64,000 nt of DNA from Dinoroseobacter sp049801095 (GTDB lineage: Bacteria; Pseudomonadota; Alphaproteobacteria; Rhodobacterales; Rhodobacteraceae). Location of the stretch: the NCBI RefSeq assembly GCF_049801095.1, contig NZ_JBNAGH010000012.1:15325-79324 (forward strand). The letters run 5' to 3'. Of the stretch, positions 1 through 7,803 are shown piece by piece. The stretch's first letter is position 1. Each line of letters opens with the position of its first letter. The translations under genes were made by a program, and so were the position numbers. The notes under the pieces are model-generated. The model saw only the letters and a list, made by a program, of their open reading frames with translations, did no database searches and was not told the origin of the DNA.

Positions 1-2
1 AG

Positions 3-323
3 GCGCGGGACCGGGCCGAAGCGCTCGCCGCCGCCTGCGGGATCGGGGACAAGCTCGACCGGCATCCCTCGGCCCTCAGTCAGGGGGAGCAGCAGCGCGT
101 CGCGATCTGCCGGGCGCTCGTGACGCAACCGAAGCTGATCCTGTCTGACGAGGCGACGGGCAATCTCGACCCCGAGAGTAAGGCGCGCATTCTGGATCTG
201 CTCTTTGACCGGGCGGCGGAGGCGGGGGCGGCGGTCCTCGCGGTGACCCATGACCACGAGTTGCTGCCGCGCTTCGAACGGGTGCTGGATTTCGCGCAGT
301 TCCGCGAAGGCGCAGGGTCATGA
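3..323 (+). CDS. ABC transporter ATP-binding protein, LolD/MacB type (5' end outside window)
   Basis: C-terminal part of an ABC ATPase whose N-terminus, with the Walker A motif, lies left of the window. The visible 106 residues contain the signature LSQGEQQRVAICRAL, Walker B LILSDEATGNLD and the H-loop histidine in AVTHDHELL. This spacing and the short tail are typical of the LolD/MacB/DevA ATPases that power FtsX-type permeases. The stop TGA overlaps the next gene's ATG (ATGA at 320-323), so the two are translationally coupled and almost certainly form one transporter. The first in-frame ATG or GTG in view is internal, because the reading frame is open to the window edge. I infer a link to metals only from the downstream genes. 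Confidence 0.9.
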   Translation, partial: ARDRAEALAAACGIGDKLDRHPSALSQGEQQRVAICRALVTQPKLILSDEATGNLDPESKARILDLLFDRAAEAGAAVLAVTHDHELLPRFERVLDFAQFREGAGS

Positions 324-1489
324 ACGCGCTCTATCTGGCCTTCGCCTACCTGCGTTTTCATTGGGCACGCAGCCTCGTGCTGGTTCTGGTCGCGGCGCTG
401 ATCATGTTCGTGCCGGTGGCGACGCAGACCCTGCTGTCGACCAGCGAACGTGCCCTGATCGCGCGGGGCGAGGCAACCCCGCTCTTGCTGGGCAGCCGGG
501 GCTCGCAGCTCGATCTGACCATGGCCGCGCTCTATTTCTCCGAGGAGAGGCCGGAACCCGTGGCCATGCGCGAGGTCGAAACCGTCTGGGAGAGTGGCCT
601 TGGCATCCCGATCCCGGTGCATACGGCGTTCTCCTCCAGCGGGTTTCGCATCGTGGGGACGACACTCGACTATTTCGAGTTCCGCGAACTGACGCCTGTC
701 CGGGGGCGGGGGCTCTCGCTTCTGGGGGATGCGGTGATCGGGGCGGAGGTCGCGACCGCGCTGGGCAAAGACGTGGGCGATACGCTCGTCTCGGCGCCTG
801 AGAACCTCTTTGATCTTGATGGGGTCTATCCGCTGGAAATGCCGATTGTCGGCGTGCTCGCGCCCACGAACACACCCGATGATCAGGCGATATTCGTGGA
901 CATCAAAACCGCTTGGGTCATCCAGGGCATCGGGCATGGCCATGAGGATGTGGTCACGGCGGCTGACATCGCGGCGGGGACCGATGCGCTCGCCAATGCG
1001 GCGGTCGTGCAGTACCAGCGCATCACCGAAGACAATATCGAGAGCTTCCATTTCCACGGCGATCAGAACGGTTTTCCGGCCTCGGCGGTGATCGTTGTGC
1101 CCAATGACACGAGGTCCAGCACCATTCTGCGGGGCCGGTATCTCGACGGCGAGAGCCCCATCCAGCTCATCGAGCCCGCAGGGGTGATCCAGGGGCTCGT
1201 CGACCGGATTTTTCGCATCAAGGCGCTGCTCGATCTCGTCACGGCGATCATCGCGGTGGCAGCCGTCGCGGCGGTTGGGCTTGCTGTCTTTCTGAGCTTC
1301 CGGCTGCGGGCCCGGGAAATAGCAACTGCCGTGAAATTGGGCGCCCAGAAGGGCATGGTTTTGCGCCTCTTGGCGGCGGAAACCGTTACGCTACTGTTGG
1401 TCTCAGGAAGTATTGCTGCCTTGGGTGCCGCCATCGTAACGCGCAATGCAGAGGCCTGGGTGGGCTGGCTGCTGGCCCTTGGGTCGTAG
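320..1489 (+). CDS. FtsX-type ABC transporter permease
   Basis: A 389-residue inner-membrane permease partner of the preceding ATPase. One transmembrane helix lies near residues 14-34 (SLVLVLVAALIMFVPVA), followed by a large periplasmic domain of the MacB_PCD kind (about 40-290). The C-terminal FtsX block has helices near 300-327 and 345-372 with the cytoplasmic coupling segment RLRAREIATAVKLGAQKG between them. FtsX permeases do mechanical work on periplasmic or membrane substrates and do not move ions through a channel like ZnuB. The protein stops right after the short hydrophobic run AWVGWLLALGS, so the usual last helix looks abbreviated. The DUF4198 gene follows 17 bp later. Family confident; substrate unknown. 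Confidence 0.88.
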   Translation: MNALYLAFAYLRFHWARSLVLVLVAALIMFVPVATQTLLSTSERALIARGEATPLLLGSRGSQLDLTMAALYFSEERPEPVAMREVETVWESGLGIPIPVHTAFSSSGFRIVGTTLDYFEFRELTPVRGRGLSLLGDAVIGAEVATALGKDVGDTLVSAPENLFDLDGVYPLEMPIVGVLAPTNTPDDQAIFVDIKTAWVIQGIGHGHEDVVTAADIAAGTDALANAAVVQYQRITEDNIESFHFHGDQNGFPASAVIVVPNDTRSSTILRGRYLDGESPIQLIEPAGVIQGLVDRIFRIKALLDLVTAIIAVAAVAAVGLAVFLSFRLRAREIATAVKLGAQKGMVLRLLAAETVTLLLVSGSIAALGAAIVTRNAEAWVGWLLALGS

Positions 1490-1506
1490 AAAAAACAGGA
1501 GGTTTC

Positions 1507-2277
1507 ATGAAACGTCATAGTCTCGCCGCGTCGCTTGTCGCGCTCGTCACCGCTGCACCGGCTGTGGCCCATTACGGCATGATCATTCCGAGCGATCCGA
1601 TGATCTCACAGGAGGATGGACGCAGCGTGGCGCTGACCATGTCCTTCTCTCACCCGTTCGAGTTGGACGGCATGGTGCTGGAGACGCCGGTGGCGTTCTC
1701 GGTCACCCATGAGGGGGCAAAGACCGACCTTCTGGGCAGCCTAATGGATGCCACGGTGATGGGGAAGCAGGGCTACACGCTCGACTACCCGCTGGAGCGC
1801 CCGGGCACCTATATCTTCGCCATGGAGCCACAGCCCTATTGGGAGCCCGCGGAAGACGCCTTCATCATCCACTACACCAAGACCTATGTGACGGCTTATG
1901 GCGATGACGAGGGCTGGGATACGGAGCTTGGCCTGAAGACCGAGATTGTGCCCCTGTCGAAGCCCTTCGGCCTGTGGGAGCACAATGTGTTCCAGGGGAT
2001 CGTCAAGATGGACGGGGTCGCCGTGCCCTATGCCGAGGTCGAGGTGGAGTTCTTCAACGAGGCTGCGGGCGCGACCGCACCCGACGATCTGATGATCACC
2101 CAGACCGTGAAGGCCGATGCGGCCGGTGTCTTCACCTATGCGCCGCCTTCCGATGGCTGGTGGGGCTTCGCAGCGCTCAACACCGCGGATTACACCCTGC
2201 CTCAGGATGGCGAGGAAAAAGCCGTGGAGCTGGGCGCGGTGATCTGGGTGCATTTCGAAGACTGGACCGGTCAGTGA
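1507..2277 (+). CDS. DUF4198 periplasmic protein, NikK-like
   Basis: A 256-residue secreted protein. A signal peptide (MKRHSLAASLVALVTAAPAVA) would be cleaved before HYGMIIPS, exposing a histidine near the new N-terminus. The rest is all-beta with an Ig-like second half (about 150-240). DUF4198 proteins include NikK, an accessory protein of energy-coupling-factor nickel/cobalt importers, and related metal-associated periplasmic proteins. GGAGG lies just before the ATG (about 1499-1503), so the start is well supported. Its stop overlaps the next gene's GTG (GTGA at 2274-2277). No EcfT, CbiM or CbiQ gene is visible; it sits between an FtsX permease and a ZnuA-like protein, an unusual context. 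Confidence 0.75.
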   Translation: MKRHSLAASLVALVTAAPAVAHYGMIIPSDPMISQEDGRSVALTMSFSHPFELDGMVLETPVAFSVTHEGAKTDLLGSLMDATVMGKQGYTLDYPLERPGTYIFAMEPQPYWEPAEDAFIIHYTKTYVTAYGDDEGWDTELGLKTEIVPLSKPFGLWEHNVFQGIVKMDGVAVPYAEVEVEFFNEAAGATAPDDLMITQTVKADAAGVFTYAPPSDGWWGFAALNTADYTLPQDGEEKAVELGAVIWVHFEDWTGQ

Positions 2278-2609
2278 TCCGCACCCTTGCCCTGTGCTTC
2301 TGTGCGATCGCCACGCCCTTCGGAGTGGCGGCGCACCAGCTCGTGGTTTTCGCCTCGGTGGATTGTAAAGCCGTCACGGTCGAGGCGAAGTTTTCCAATG
2401 GCCGCGTGACCCAGAAGGGCGATGTGCGCGTGCTGGATGGTGCGAATAACCTGCTCACGACCTTGCAGCTTCAAAGCGACGGAACCGCGACTGTCCCGCT
2501 CGACAGCGTGGACCATTCCGCTGGCTTGCTGATCGAAGTCGATACGGGCAGCCACGACAGTTACTGGATCGTCACGCCCGAGGATATCGCGCGGAAATGC
2601 GGGAGTTGA
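2274..2609 (+). CDS. Small periplasmic protein, NikL-like N-terminal domain
   Basis: A 111-residue protein starting at GTG 2274, overlapping the DUF4198 stop. It has a signal peptide (IRTLALCFCAIATPFGVAA) and a mature start HQLVVFASVDCKAVTVEAKF, resembling NikL proteins, whose mature form also begins with a histidine and a short beta sandwich. NikL normally ends in a membrane helix, which is missing here. Two mature cysteines (in VDCKAV and near the end, ARKCGS) could form a disulfide. The downstream ATG at 2597 lies inside this gene. The NikL relation rests on the N-terminal pattern only; a generic carboxypeptidase-regulatory-like domain is the alternative. Confidence 0.6.
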   Translation: MIRTLALCFCAIATPFGVAAHQLVVFASVDCKAVTVEAKFSNGRVTQKGDVRVLDGANNLLTTLQLQSDGTATVPLDSVDHSAGLLIEVDTGSHDSYWIVTPEDIARKCGS

Positions 2610-2611
2610 GC

Positions 2612-3511
2612 GTGTTGCGGCGGTTTGTACATGGATTGACCCTCGGCCTGGCCCTGCTGGTGGCCTCTGCGGCTACGGCTCAGGACCGGCCGCGCGTGGT
2701 CGCGGTCAATCAGGTGCTCCATGACTTCGCGGCGCAGCTGCTGGACGGCGCGGCGGAGGTCGTCTTCCCGGTGCCCGAGGGTGTGGACCCCTCTTTCTGG
2801 CGCCCCTCCATCGCGGATATCAGCCAAATCCAGTCCGCTGATCTGATCCTCCTGAACGGCGCCGGTTTCGCCAGCTGGATCGATCGCGTGTCGCTGCCAC
2901 GCTCCCGCCTCGTGAACACCAGCGCGGGGATCAGGGACCGGTTCATCGTGACCGAAAGCATCACCCATAGCCATGGGGACGGTGGCGAACATTCCCATGA
3001 GGGGCTCGCGTCCTACACCTGGCTGGATCCGACGCTCGCCAGTGCTCAGGCCGAGGCGATTGCCGCCGCACTTGCCATCCGCGGCCTCGCCAAACCGGAG
3101 GAGGTCTATCCGCGGCTGGCCGAGCTCACGGCGGAGCTGACAGCGCTCGACACCATGGCGCGCGAGGCCCTGAGCGCAGCACAGGGCGCCACCATCGTCG
3201 CGACCCACCCACGGTATCAATATCTTGCCCGGCGCTATGACTTGTTGATCACGTCGCTGGAATGGGAGGCAGGCGCGATGCCGACGCCAGACGACCTGGC
3301 GGAGCTGGAACGTCTGGCCCCTCAGGACGGTGGCGTCCTGATCTGGGAGGCCGAGCCCCCGCGCGCGGCGATCGACGCGACGGACGCGCTTGGCTTGCGC
3401 AGTGTTGTTTTCGCGCCTTGGGCGCGCGCGGGTGGGGATGGCAGCTTTGTGGACGCTTACTCCAACGCCGTGCAGGCCATTGCCGGTGCGGCGGGTGAAG
3501 GGCCCAACTGA
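2612..3511 (+). CDS. ZnuA-like metal ABC transporter substrate-binding protein
   Basis: About 299 residues with a signal peptide (LRRFVHGLTLGLALLVASAATA) and the cluster A-I (ZnuA/TroA) fold: two domains joined by a long helix around PEEVYPRLAELTAELTALD. A His-rich loop (THSHGDGGEHSH) is present, as in ZnuA. The usual ligand positions are changed: the DPH..EP motif reads DPSFWRPS and the DPHxW motif reads ASYTW, while the third histidine (ATHPRYQYLARRY) is kept. I chose GTG 2612 because GGGAG lies 6 bp before it; ATG 2597 is possible but has no ribosome-binding site. There is no ZnuB or ZnuC nearby, so it may scavenge or chaperone metal with the upstream FtsX system. Confidence 0.8.
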   Translation: MLRRFVHGLTLGLALLVASAATAQDRPRVVAVNQVLHDFAAQLLDGAAEVVFPVPEGVDPSFWRPSIADISQIQSADLILLNGAGFASWIDRVSLPRSRLVNTSAGIRDRFIVTESITHSHGDGGEHSHEGLASYTWLDPTLASAQAEAIAAALAIRGLAKPEEVYPRLAELTAELTALDTMAREALSAAQGATIVATHPRYQYLARRYDLLITSLEWEAGAMPTPDDLAELERLAPQDGGVLIWEAEPPRAAIDATDALGLRSVVFAPWARAGGDGSFVDAYSNAVQAIAGAAGEGPN

Positions 3512-3608
3512 GCATCTCTGCAGCGGCATCAGGCTCTGACCCTTGGTGAAAGAGCCTGCGCGCCCATCGCGATACGGGTCTCTGGCGGATCCGCTCGGCG
3601 CTGGGCGC

Positions 3609-4517
3609 TCAACCCGCCTCCCAAGGCGGACGGCGCCCGATCCGCTCCAGCAGAAAGTCCATGAAGGCGCGGACCTTGGGCGACAGGACATTCGCCTGCG
3701 GATAGATCAGCCAGAGCCCGGTTTCCTCGGCGAGCGCATAGTCCGGCAGAACGCGCACAAGCCGCCCGGCCTTGAGGTCTTCATAGATGCTCCAGAGCGC
3801 GTTGGCCGCGATCCCGGCGCCCGCCATCGTGGCCAGCCGGTGGCTTTGCCCATCATCGAAGATCATCTGGCAATTGGCGCCGCTCGTGTCAAAGAGCGCC
3901 TCCTGTCCCTGCGCAGTGATCAGCCCCCTTGGCTTGCGGTCGCGAAAGGCGATAACCGCGTGCTGGGCCAGATCCTCCGGGGTCTCGGGGGTGCCGTGCT
4001 GCGCGAGGTAGTCCGGCGCGGCAGCCAGTACCCGCAGATCGGCGGCCAGCTTGCGCCCCTTCAGCGTGGTATCGGCCAGCGCCGCAGCGCGCAGGGCCAG
4101 ATCAAAACTGCCTTCGATCAGGTTGAACTGTGAATCCGAGAATTTCAGGTCGAGCGCGAGCCGCGGATGCCGGGACAGGAAGTCCGGCAAGAGCGGCACG
4201 ATATAGGTTTGAGCAAAGCTGCTCGGCGCGGCAAAGCGCAAGGTCCCGGTGATCTCGGAACTGCCCTGACCCAAGGCCGCGCGGCCCGCATTCTCCTGGG
4301 CGAGGATCTCCTGCGCGAAGGGCAGAAACTCAGCTCCTTCTGTTGAAAGCGCCACCTTGCGCGTGGAGCGATGCAGCAGATCCGCGCCCAGGGTCTTCTC
4401 GAGCTTGGCGAGTTTGGCCGTCGCCACCGCCGGCGCCATGCCGAGATCCCGCCCGGCTGCGCTGATGTTCAGCTTTTCCGCGGCCAACACAAAGAGGCGG
4501 AGGGCAACTGTGTCCAT
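3609..4517 (-). CDS. LysR-family transcriptional regulator
   Basis: 302 residues. The N-terminal winged helix (about 1-60) includes LNISAAGRDLGMAPAVATAKLAKLEKTLGADLLHRSTRKV, split here only as a description of the helix-turn-helix region. The C-terminal periplasmic-binding-like effector domain runs from about 90 to 295. It resembles the LysR subgroup often annotated CrgA/DmlR-like. The start ATG 4517 is chosen over an upstream TTG. The gene is divergent from the DUF1330 gene with a 120 bp gap, a common arrangement in which a LysR protein controls its neighbour and itself. The effector cannot be told from sequence. Confidence 0.9.
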   Translation of the reverse strand: MDTVALRLFVLAAEKLNISAAGRDLGMAPAVATAKLAKLEKTLGADLLHRSTRKVALSTEGAEFLPFAQEILAQENAGRAALGQGSSEITGTLRFAAPSSFAQTYIVPLLPDFLSRHPRLALDLKFSDSQFNLIEGSFDLALRAAALADTTLKGRKLAADLRVLAAAPDYLAQHGTPETPEDLAQHAVIAFRDRKPRGLITAQGQEALFDTSGANCQMIFDDGQSHRLATMAGAGIAANALWSIYEDLKAGRLVRVLPDYALAEETGLWLIYPQANVLSPKVRAFMDFLLERIGRRPPWEAG

Positions 4518-4637
4518 TATTTCCAAAACCTGAATTCAGAAGCGCTATTCGGAGCGTTTATTTAGGGAATGCCAGTTGGCATGTCTAGTCGTGACCGAAC
4601 ACCCCTGATCGAACATGCTCAAGAAAGGGCACATGCC

Positions 4638-4940
4638 ATGGCTTATTACTCTGTTCTCGCCGTCACCCCCAGCACCGATGCCTGGATCCCGGATTACCTG
4701 CCGACCGCCAACAAGCTGGTGGCCAAGCATGGGGGCAAGTACCTCGCCCGGACCGCAGATCATGAGCAGGTGGAAGGGTCCGATGCACCCGCCGCGCTGC
4801 GGATCATTCTGGAATGGCCTTCCAAGGAAGCGGCGGTCAATTTCATGAATGACCCGGAATACAAGCCCCATTTAGAGGCGCGCACGGCAGGCTCCGAGAG
4901 CTTCCATTTCCTGATCGACGCCAAGGACGATCTGGCCTGA
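4638..4940 (+). CDS. DUF1330 family protein
   Basis: A 100-residue ferredoxin-like alpha/beta (dimeric barrel) protein. It begins MAYYSVLAVTPSTDAW and carries the family features HGGKYLAR near residue 34 and EWPSKEAAVNFMNDPEYKP near residues 62-80. DUF1330 proteins are related to monooxygenase/EthD-like barrels but have no established reaction. ATG 4638 matches the family N-terminus; longer in-frame starts upstream add an unlikely tail. A GC-rich hairpin follows the gene and the CmcJ-like gene lies 57 bp downstream, so the two may be cotranscribed under the divergent LysR regulator. Confidence 0.82.
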   Translation: MAYYSVLAVTPSTDAWIPDYLPTANKLVAKHGGKYLARTADHEQVEGSDAPAALRIILEWPSKEAAVNFMNDPEYKPHLEARTAGSESFHFLIDAKDDLA

Positions 4941-4950
4941 TCACGGGCCT

Positions 4951-4972
4951 CGGCCCGCTCCCATGCGGGCCG
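4951..4972 (+). other. GC-rich hairpin between DUF1330 and CmcJ-like genes
   Basis: Arms GGCCCGC (4952-4958) and GCGGGCC (4965-4971) enclose a six-base loop. No T tract follows, so it is a weak terminator at best and may instead be an mRNA-stability or spacer hairpin within a transcript. Confidence 0.45.
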
Positions 4973-4997
4973 GGCTCTCACGCTTCTGGAGACGGAT

Positions 4998-5774
4998 ATG
5001 CAGACCGGCACAGTGAACTACCATTTCAAGACCGATGCCCGGCAGGCCTATGTCATCGACGCGGGCGGTGTGACGGGGGAGCTCGTCTCGCCGCCCCATG
5101 ACGTGCGCCGGATCTCGGTGCGGGACATCAAAGCCAAGGAGGCGGAGGTCAGCTTTGCCAGAGACGGCGTGGCGTTCCGCGAAGCACCTTCCGTCGAGCA
5201 GGTATTTGGCGAAGATCGCGCCTGGGTCGCGGGTTATGACCAGGAGCTGACGCACCTGCTCGCCGCAGAGTTGGGGGCGCGGGAATGTGTGATCTTCGAC
5301 CACACCGTGCGGGAGGATGATCCCGACGCCACCCGCCGTCCGGCCCGGAATGTGCATAGCGATTACAGCCCCCAGGGGGCGCAGCAGCGCCTGATCGATG
5401 TGTTGGGCGCAGAGCGAGCGGCGGAATGGCGCAAGGGGCGCTTCGGCTTCGTCAATGTCTGGCGACCGGTGGGCCAGCCGATCAATTCCGCCCCGTTGGG
5501 CTTCGTGCGCCCCGCCTCCACCACCCCGGAGGACTGGATCCTGATCGACCTGATCTACCCGGATCGGCGCGGGCATATCATGGGGCTGGTGGCCAGCGAC
5601 GCGCATGAATGGGTCTACGCGTCGAAAATGACCCCGAACGAGGTCGCGATCTTCAACATCTATGACAGTGCGGGCTTGCCCTCGGTCGGTCACAGCGCCA
5701 TCGATCTGGTGGAAGATCCCTCGGCCCACACCATCCGCAAGAGTATCGAGTCCAGAACTCTGGTGCGGTACTGA
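4998..5774 (+). CDS. CmcJ/NvfI-family oxidoreductase
   Basis: A 258-residue protein of the CmcJ-like family, which includes the cephamycin methoxylation partner CmcJ and fungal proteins such as NvfI and gibberellin-cluster desaturase-like proteins. Some members are non-haem iron, 2-oxoglutarate-dependent enzymes. Visible family marks are RNVHSDYSPQGA with an HxD pair near residue 118, FVNVWRPVGQPINSAPL near 150-167, and the C-terminal IRKSIESRTLVRY. GGAGA lies 6-7 bp before ATG 4998. The natural substrate in marine bacteria is unknown. Context suggests LysR control. The family call is good; the reaction is not established. Confidence 0.72.
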   Translation: MQTGTVNYHFKTDARQAYVIDAGGVTGELVSPPHDVRRISVRDIKAKEAEVSFARDGVAFREAPSVEQVFGEDRAWVAGYDQELTHLLAAELGARECVIFDHTVREDDPDATRRPARNVHSDYSPQGAQQRLIDVLGAERAAEWRKGRFGFVNVWRPVGQPINSAPLGFVRPASTTPEDWILIDLIYPDRRGHIMGLVASDAHEWVYASKMTPNEVAIFNIYDSAGLPSVGHSAIDLVEDPSAHTIRKSIESRTLVRY

Positions 5775-5851
5775 ACGGGTCGCGCGTGCATTCGAACTCG
5801 AGGTGTTTTTGATGAGCGGAGGGGGGCTGCCAGTTTTGGCGAGGCTTCTCT

Positions 5852-5880
5852 AGGGGGGTGCGCCCGACGCGGCCCCCCCT
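5852..5880 (+). other. G/C-block hairpin downstream of the CmcJ-like gene
   Basis: AGGGGGG (5852-5858) pairs with CCCCCCT (5874-5880) around a 15-base GC-rich loop. No T tract follows. It may end transcription or protect the upstream mRNA. Confidence 0.4.
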
Positions 5881-6003
5881 GCATCTGGAGATTGCCGAAG
5901 CTGTGGATTGGTCTCGATTATCCCGTACCCAGTGGATTAGGCTGAAATCAGGACGCTGACCGCTCTGTTGCGCGCGGTCTCATTGCCAATCCAGGGGGCC
6001 GCC

Positions 6004-7158
6004 ATGACATCCTTTCGTTTTCAAACCACCCGCTCCGTCCTGTCGGAGGTTGGCGCCACGGGCCAGATCGGCGCGATCCTTGCCGCGCGGGGCTGCCGCA
6101 AGGTGGCTTTCGTCACCGATGAAATGATCCTCAAGCTCGGGCTTGCCGACGCCGCGCTGGATGGGTTCAAAGCCGCGGGGCTGGAGGTCTGGATCTTCTC
6201 CGAGGTCAAGCCGGATCCGCCCGAAGCGATGATCCTCGACGCGGTCGCCCAGGCCCGCGCGCAGGATGTGGATTGCGTGGTCTCCGTGGGCGGTGGGTCC
6301 TCGCTGGATACGGCCAAGCTGATCTCGATCCTGCTCAACACCGACCAGCCACTCGGCGAGATGTATGGGGTGGATCTGGTGCGCGGGGACCGGCTGCCGC
6401 TCATCCTCGCCCCGACCACGGCGGGCACCGGGTCCGAGGTGACGCCGATCTCCATCGTGACCACCGGAACCAACGAGAAGAAGGGCGTCGTCGCCCCGCA
6501 GCTTCTGCCCGATTGGGCGATCCTCGATGCGGAGCTGACCGTAGGCCTGCCCGCTGCGGTGACCGCAGCCACGGGGATCGATGCGATGGTCCACGCGATC
6601 GAGGCCTTCACGTCAAAGCGGCTGAAGAATGTCGTCTCTGACTGCTTGGCCAAGCAGGCGCTGGAGCTTTTGGGGGCCAATATCCGCACCGCCTGTACGA
6701 CCCCGGGCGATCGCGCGGCGCGGAGCGATATGTTGCTGGGCTCCATGCTCGCCGGGATGGCCTTCACCAACGCGCCCGTGGCCGCAGTCCATGCGTTGGC
6801 CTATCCGCTGGGCGGGCATTTCCACGTGCCGCACGGGCTCTCCAACGCGTTGGTTCTGCCATATGTGCTGGAGTTCAACATGCCGGAGGCCGCGCCCTTG
6901 TATGCAGAGCTCGCGCCGATCATTTTCCCCGAGCTTGCGGGCAAAACCGCGACCGCCCGGGCCGAGGGCATGGTCGCCGGACTCAAGGCGCTTGGACCGG
7001 AGCTGGGCATGCAGAGCAAGCTGTCGGAGGTGGGCGTGAGCCACAATCACCTGCCGATGCTGGCCGAGGACGCCATGAAACAGGAACGCCTGCTGATCAA
7101 CAATCCGCGCGAGATGACCCTAGAGGCCGCGCAGTCAATCTACGCCCAAGCCTTGTAG
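6004..7158 (+). CDS. Iron-containing (group III) alcohol dehydrogenase
   Basis: 384 residues, NAD(P)-dependent. The nucleotide-binding half carries SVGGGSSLDTAKL (near residue 96) and APTTAGTGSEVTP (near 137). The metal site has D and H in IDAMVHAIEAF (near 192-200), and then AVHALAYPLGGHFHVPHG (near 260-278) with the remaining histidines, so all four metal ligands appear present. The start ATG 6004 follows a G-rich stretch, and the family N-terminus begins shortly after it. The physiological substrate is unknown; homologs reduce or oxidise short-chain and diol substrates. It is a monocistronic plus-strand gene. Confidence 0.9.
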   Translation: MTSFRFQTTRSVLSEVGATGQIGAILAARGCRKVAFVTDEMILKLGLADAALDGFKAAGLEVWIFSEVKPDPPEAMILDAVAQARAQDVDCVVSVGGGSSLDTAKLISILLNTDQPLGEMYGVDLVRGDRLPLILAPTTAGTGSEVTPISIVTTGTNEKKGVVAPQLLPDWAILDAELTVGLPAAVTAATGIDAMVHAIEAFTSKRLKNVVSDCLAKQALELLGANIRTACTTPGDRAARSDMLLGSMLAGMAFTNAPVAAVHALAYPLGGHFHVPHGLSNALVLPYVLEFNMPEAAPLYAELAPIIFPELAGKTATARAEGMVAGLKALGPELGMQSKLSEVGVSHNHLPMLAEDAMKQERLLINNPREMTLEAAQSIYAQAL

Positions 7159-7164
7159 TGCCGT

Positions 7165-7196
7165 GGGGCGCTCCCAAAGGTTTGACGCGGCGCCCC
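7165..7196 (+). terminator. Weak terminator-like hairpin after the alcohol dehydrogenase
   Basis: GGGGCGC (7165-7171) pairs with GCGCCCC (7190-7196) a few bases after the stop codon. No T tract follows, so factor-independent termination is uncertain. Confidence 0.35.
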
Positions 7197-7263
7197 CTAT
7201 CCGCGCCGGGGCTGCCTTTGCTAGGCTCGGGGTCACCCTGAACAGAGCCCTGTGAGCAAGACA

Positions 7264-7695
7264 ATGACCGACGAGACCCCCCTTGAACGCGCACGCAAGC
7301 GCAGCCTGCATGGACGCCAGCAGGATGAAGGGGTGCTCGTCATCCGCTCCGTCGCCATGCCCGCCGACACCAACCCGGCGGGGGATGTCTTTGGCGGCTG
7401 GATCATGTCGCAGATGGATCTGGCGGCGGGAAACATGGCGGGACGTGTCTCCCAGGGGCGGGGCGCGACCGTCGCCGTGGAGGCGATGCAGTTCCTCCAT
7501 CCGGTGAAGGTCGGGGATGAGGTAACGCTCTATGCCACGCTCAAGGAAGTGGGGCGGACCTCCATGCGGATCCATGTGGATGTCTGGGCGCGGCCCCGTT
7601 TCGGCAAGGAGGCCACCAAGGTGACCGCCGCAGATTTTGTCTTTGTCGCTCTGGATGAGGACGGAAAGCCGCGAAAGCTGCCCGACGCCTCGTGA
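7264..7695 (+). CDS. Acyl-CoA thioesterase, YciA-like hotdog protein
   Basis: 143 residues. The hotdog domain shows the family core IRSVAMPADTNPAGDVFGGWIMSQMD, with the catalytic-type Asn and Asp/Gly pattern PADTNPAGDVFGG near residue 37, and then AVEAMQFLHPVKVGD near 75. YciA-type enzymes hydrolyse a range of acyl-CoA esters in the cytoplasm as hexamers. I prefer ATG 7264; a GTG at 7252 would add four residues and neither start has a clear ribosome-binding site. Downstream is the MttB-family gene, but a 108 bp gap with its own repeats suggests separate transcription. Confidence 0.85.
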   Translation: MTDETPLERARKRSLHGRQQDEGVLVIRSVAMPADTNPAGDVFGGWIMSQMDLAAGNMAGRVSQGRGATVAVEAMQFLHPVKVGDEVTLYATLKEVGRTSMRIHVDVWARPRFGKEATKVTAADFVFVALDEDGKPRKLPDAS

Positions 7696-7697
7696 CA

Positions 7698-7717
7698 TGT
7701 CGCGACCCTCGTGTCGC
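7698..7717 (+). promoter_or_regulatory. Direct repeat upstream of the MttB-family gene
   Basis: TGTCGC occurs at 7698-7703 and again at 7712-7717, 14 bp apart, about 90 bp before the MttB-family start. A direct repeat at this place could be a regulator site, for example for the GlxA/AraC protein encoded at 15985-16938. This is a guess from position; no footprint-level consensus is available. Confidence 0.25.
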
Positions 7718-7803
7718 TTTCTGCAAGGATTCTTCGCATCCCTGAACGTCGCCCCCGGGCGCGCTTCCTAGGCTCGAGCCGCGTGGAACAGAGGACGCGG
7801 ATC

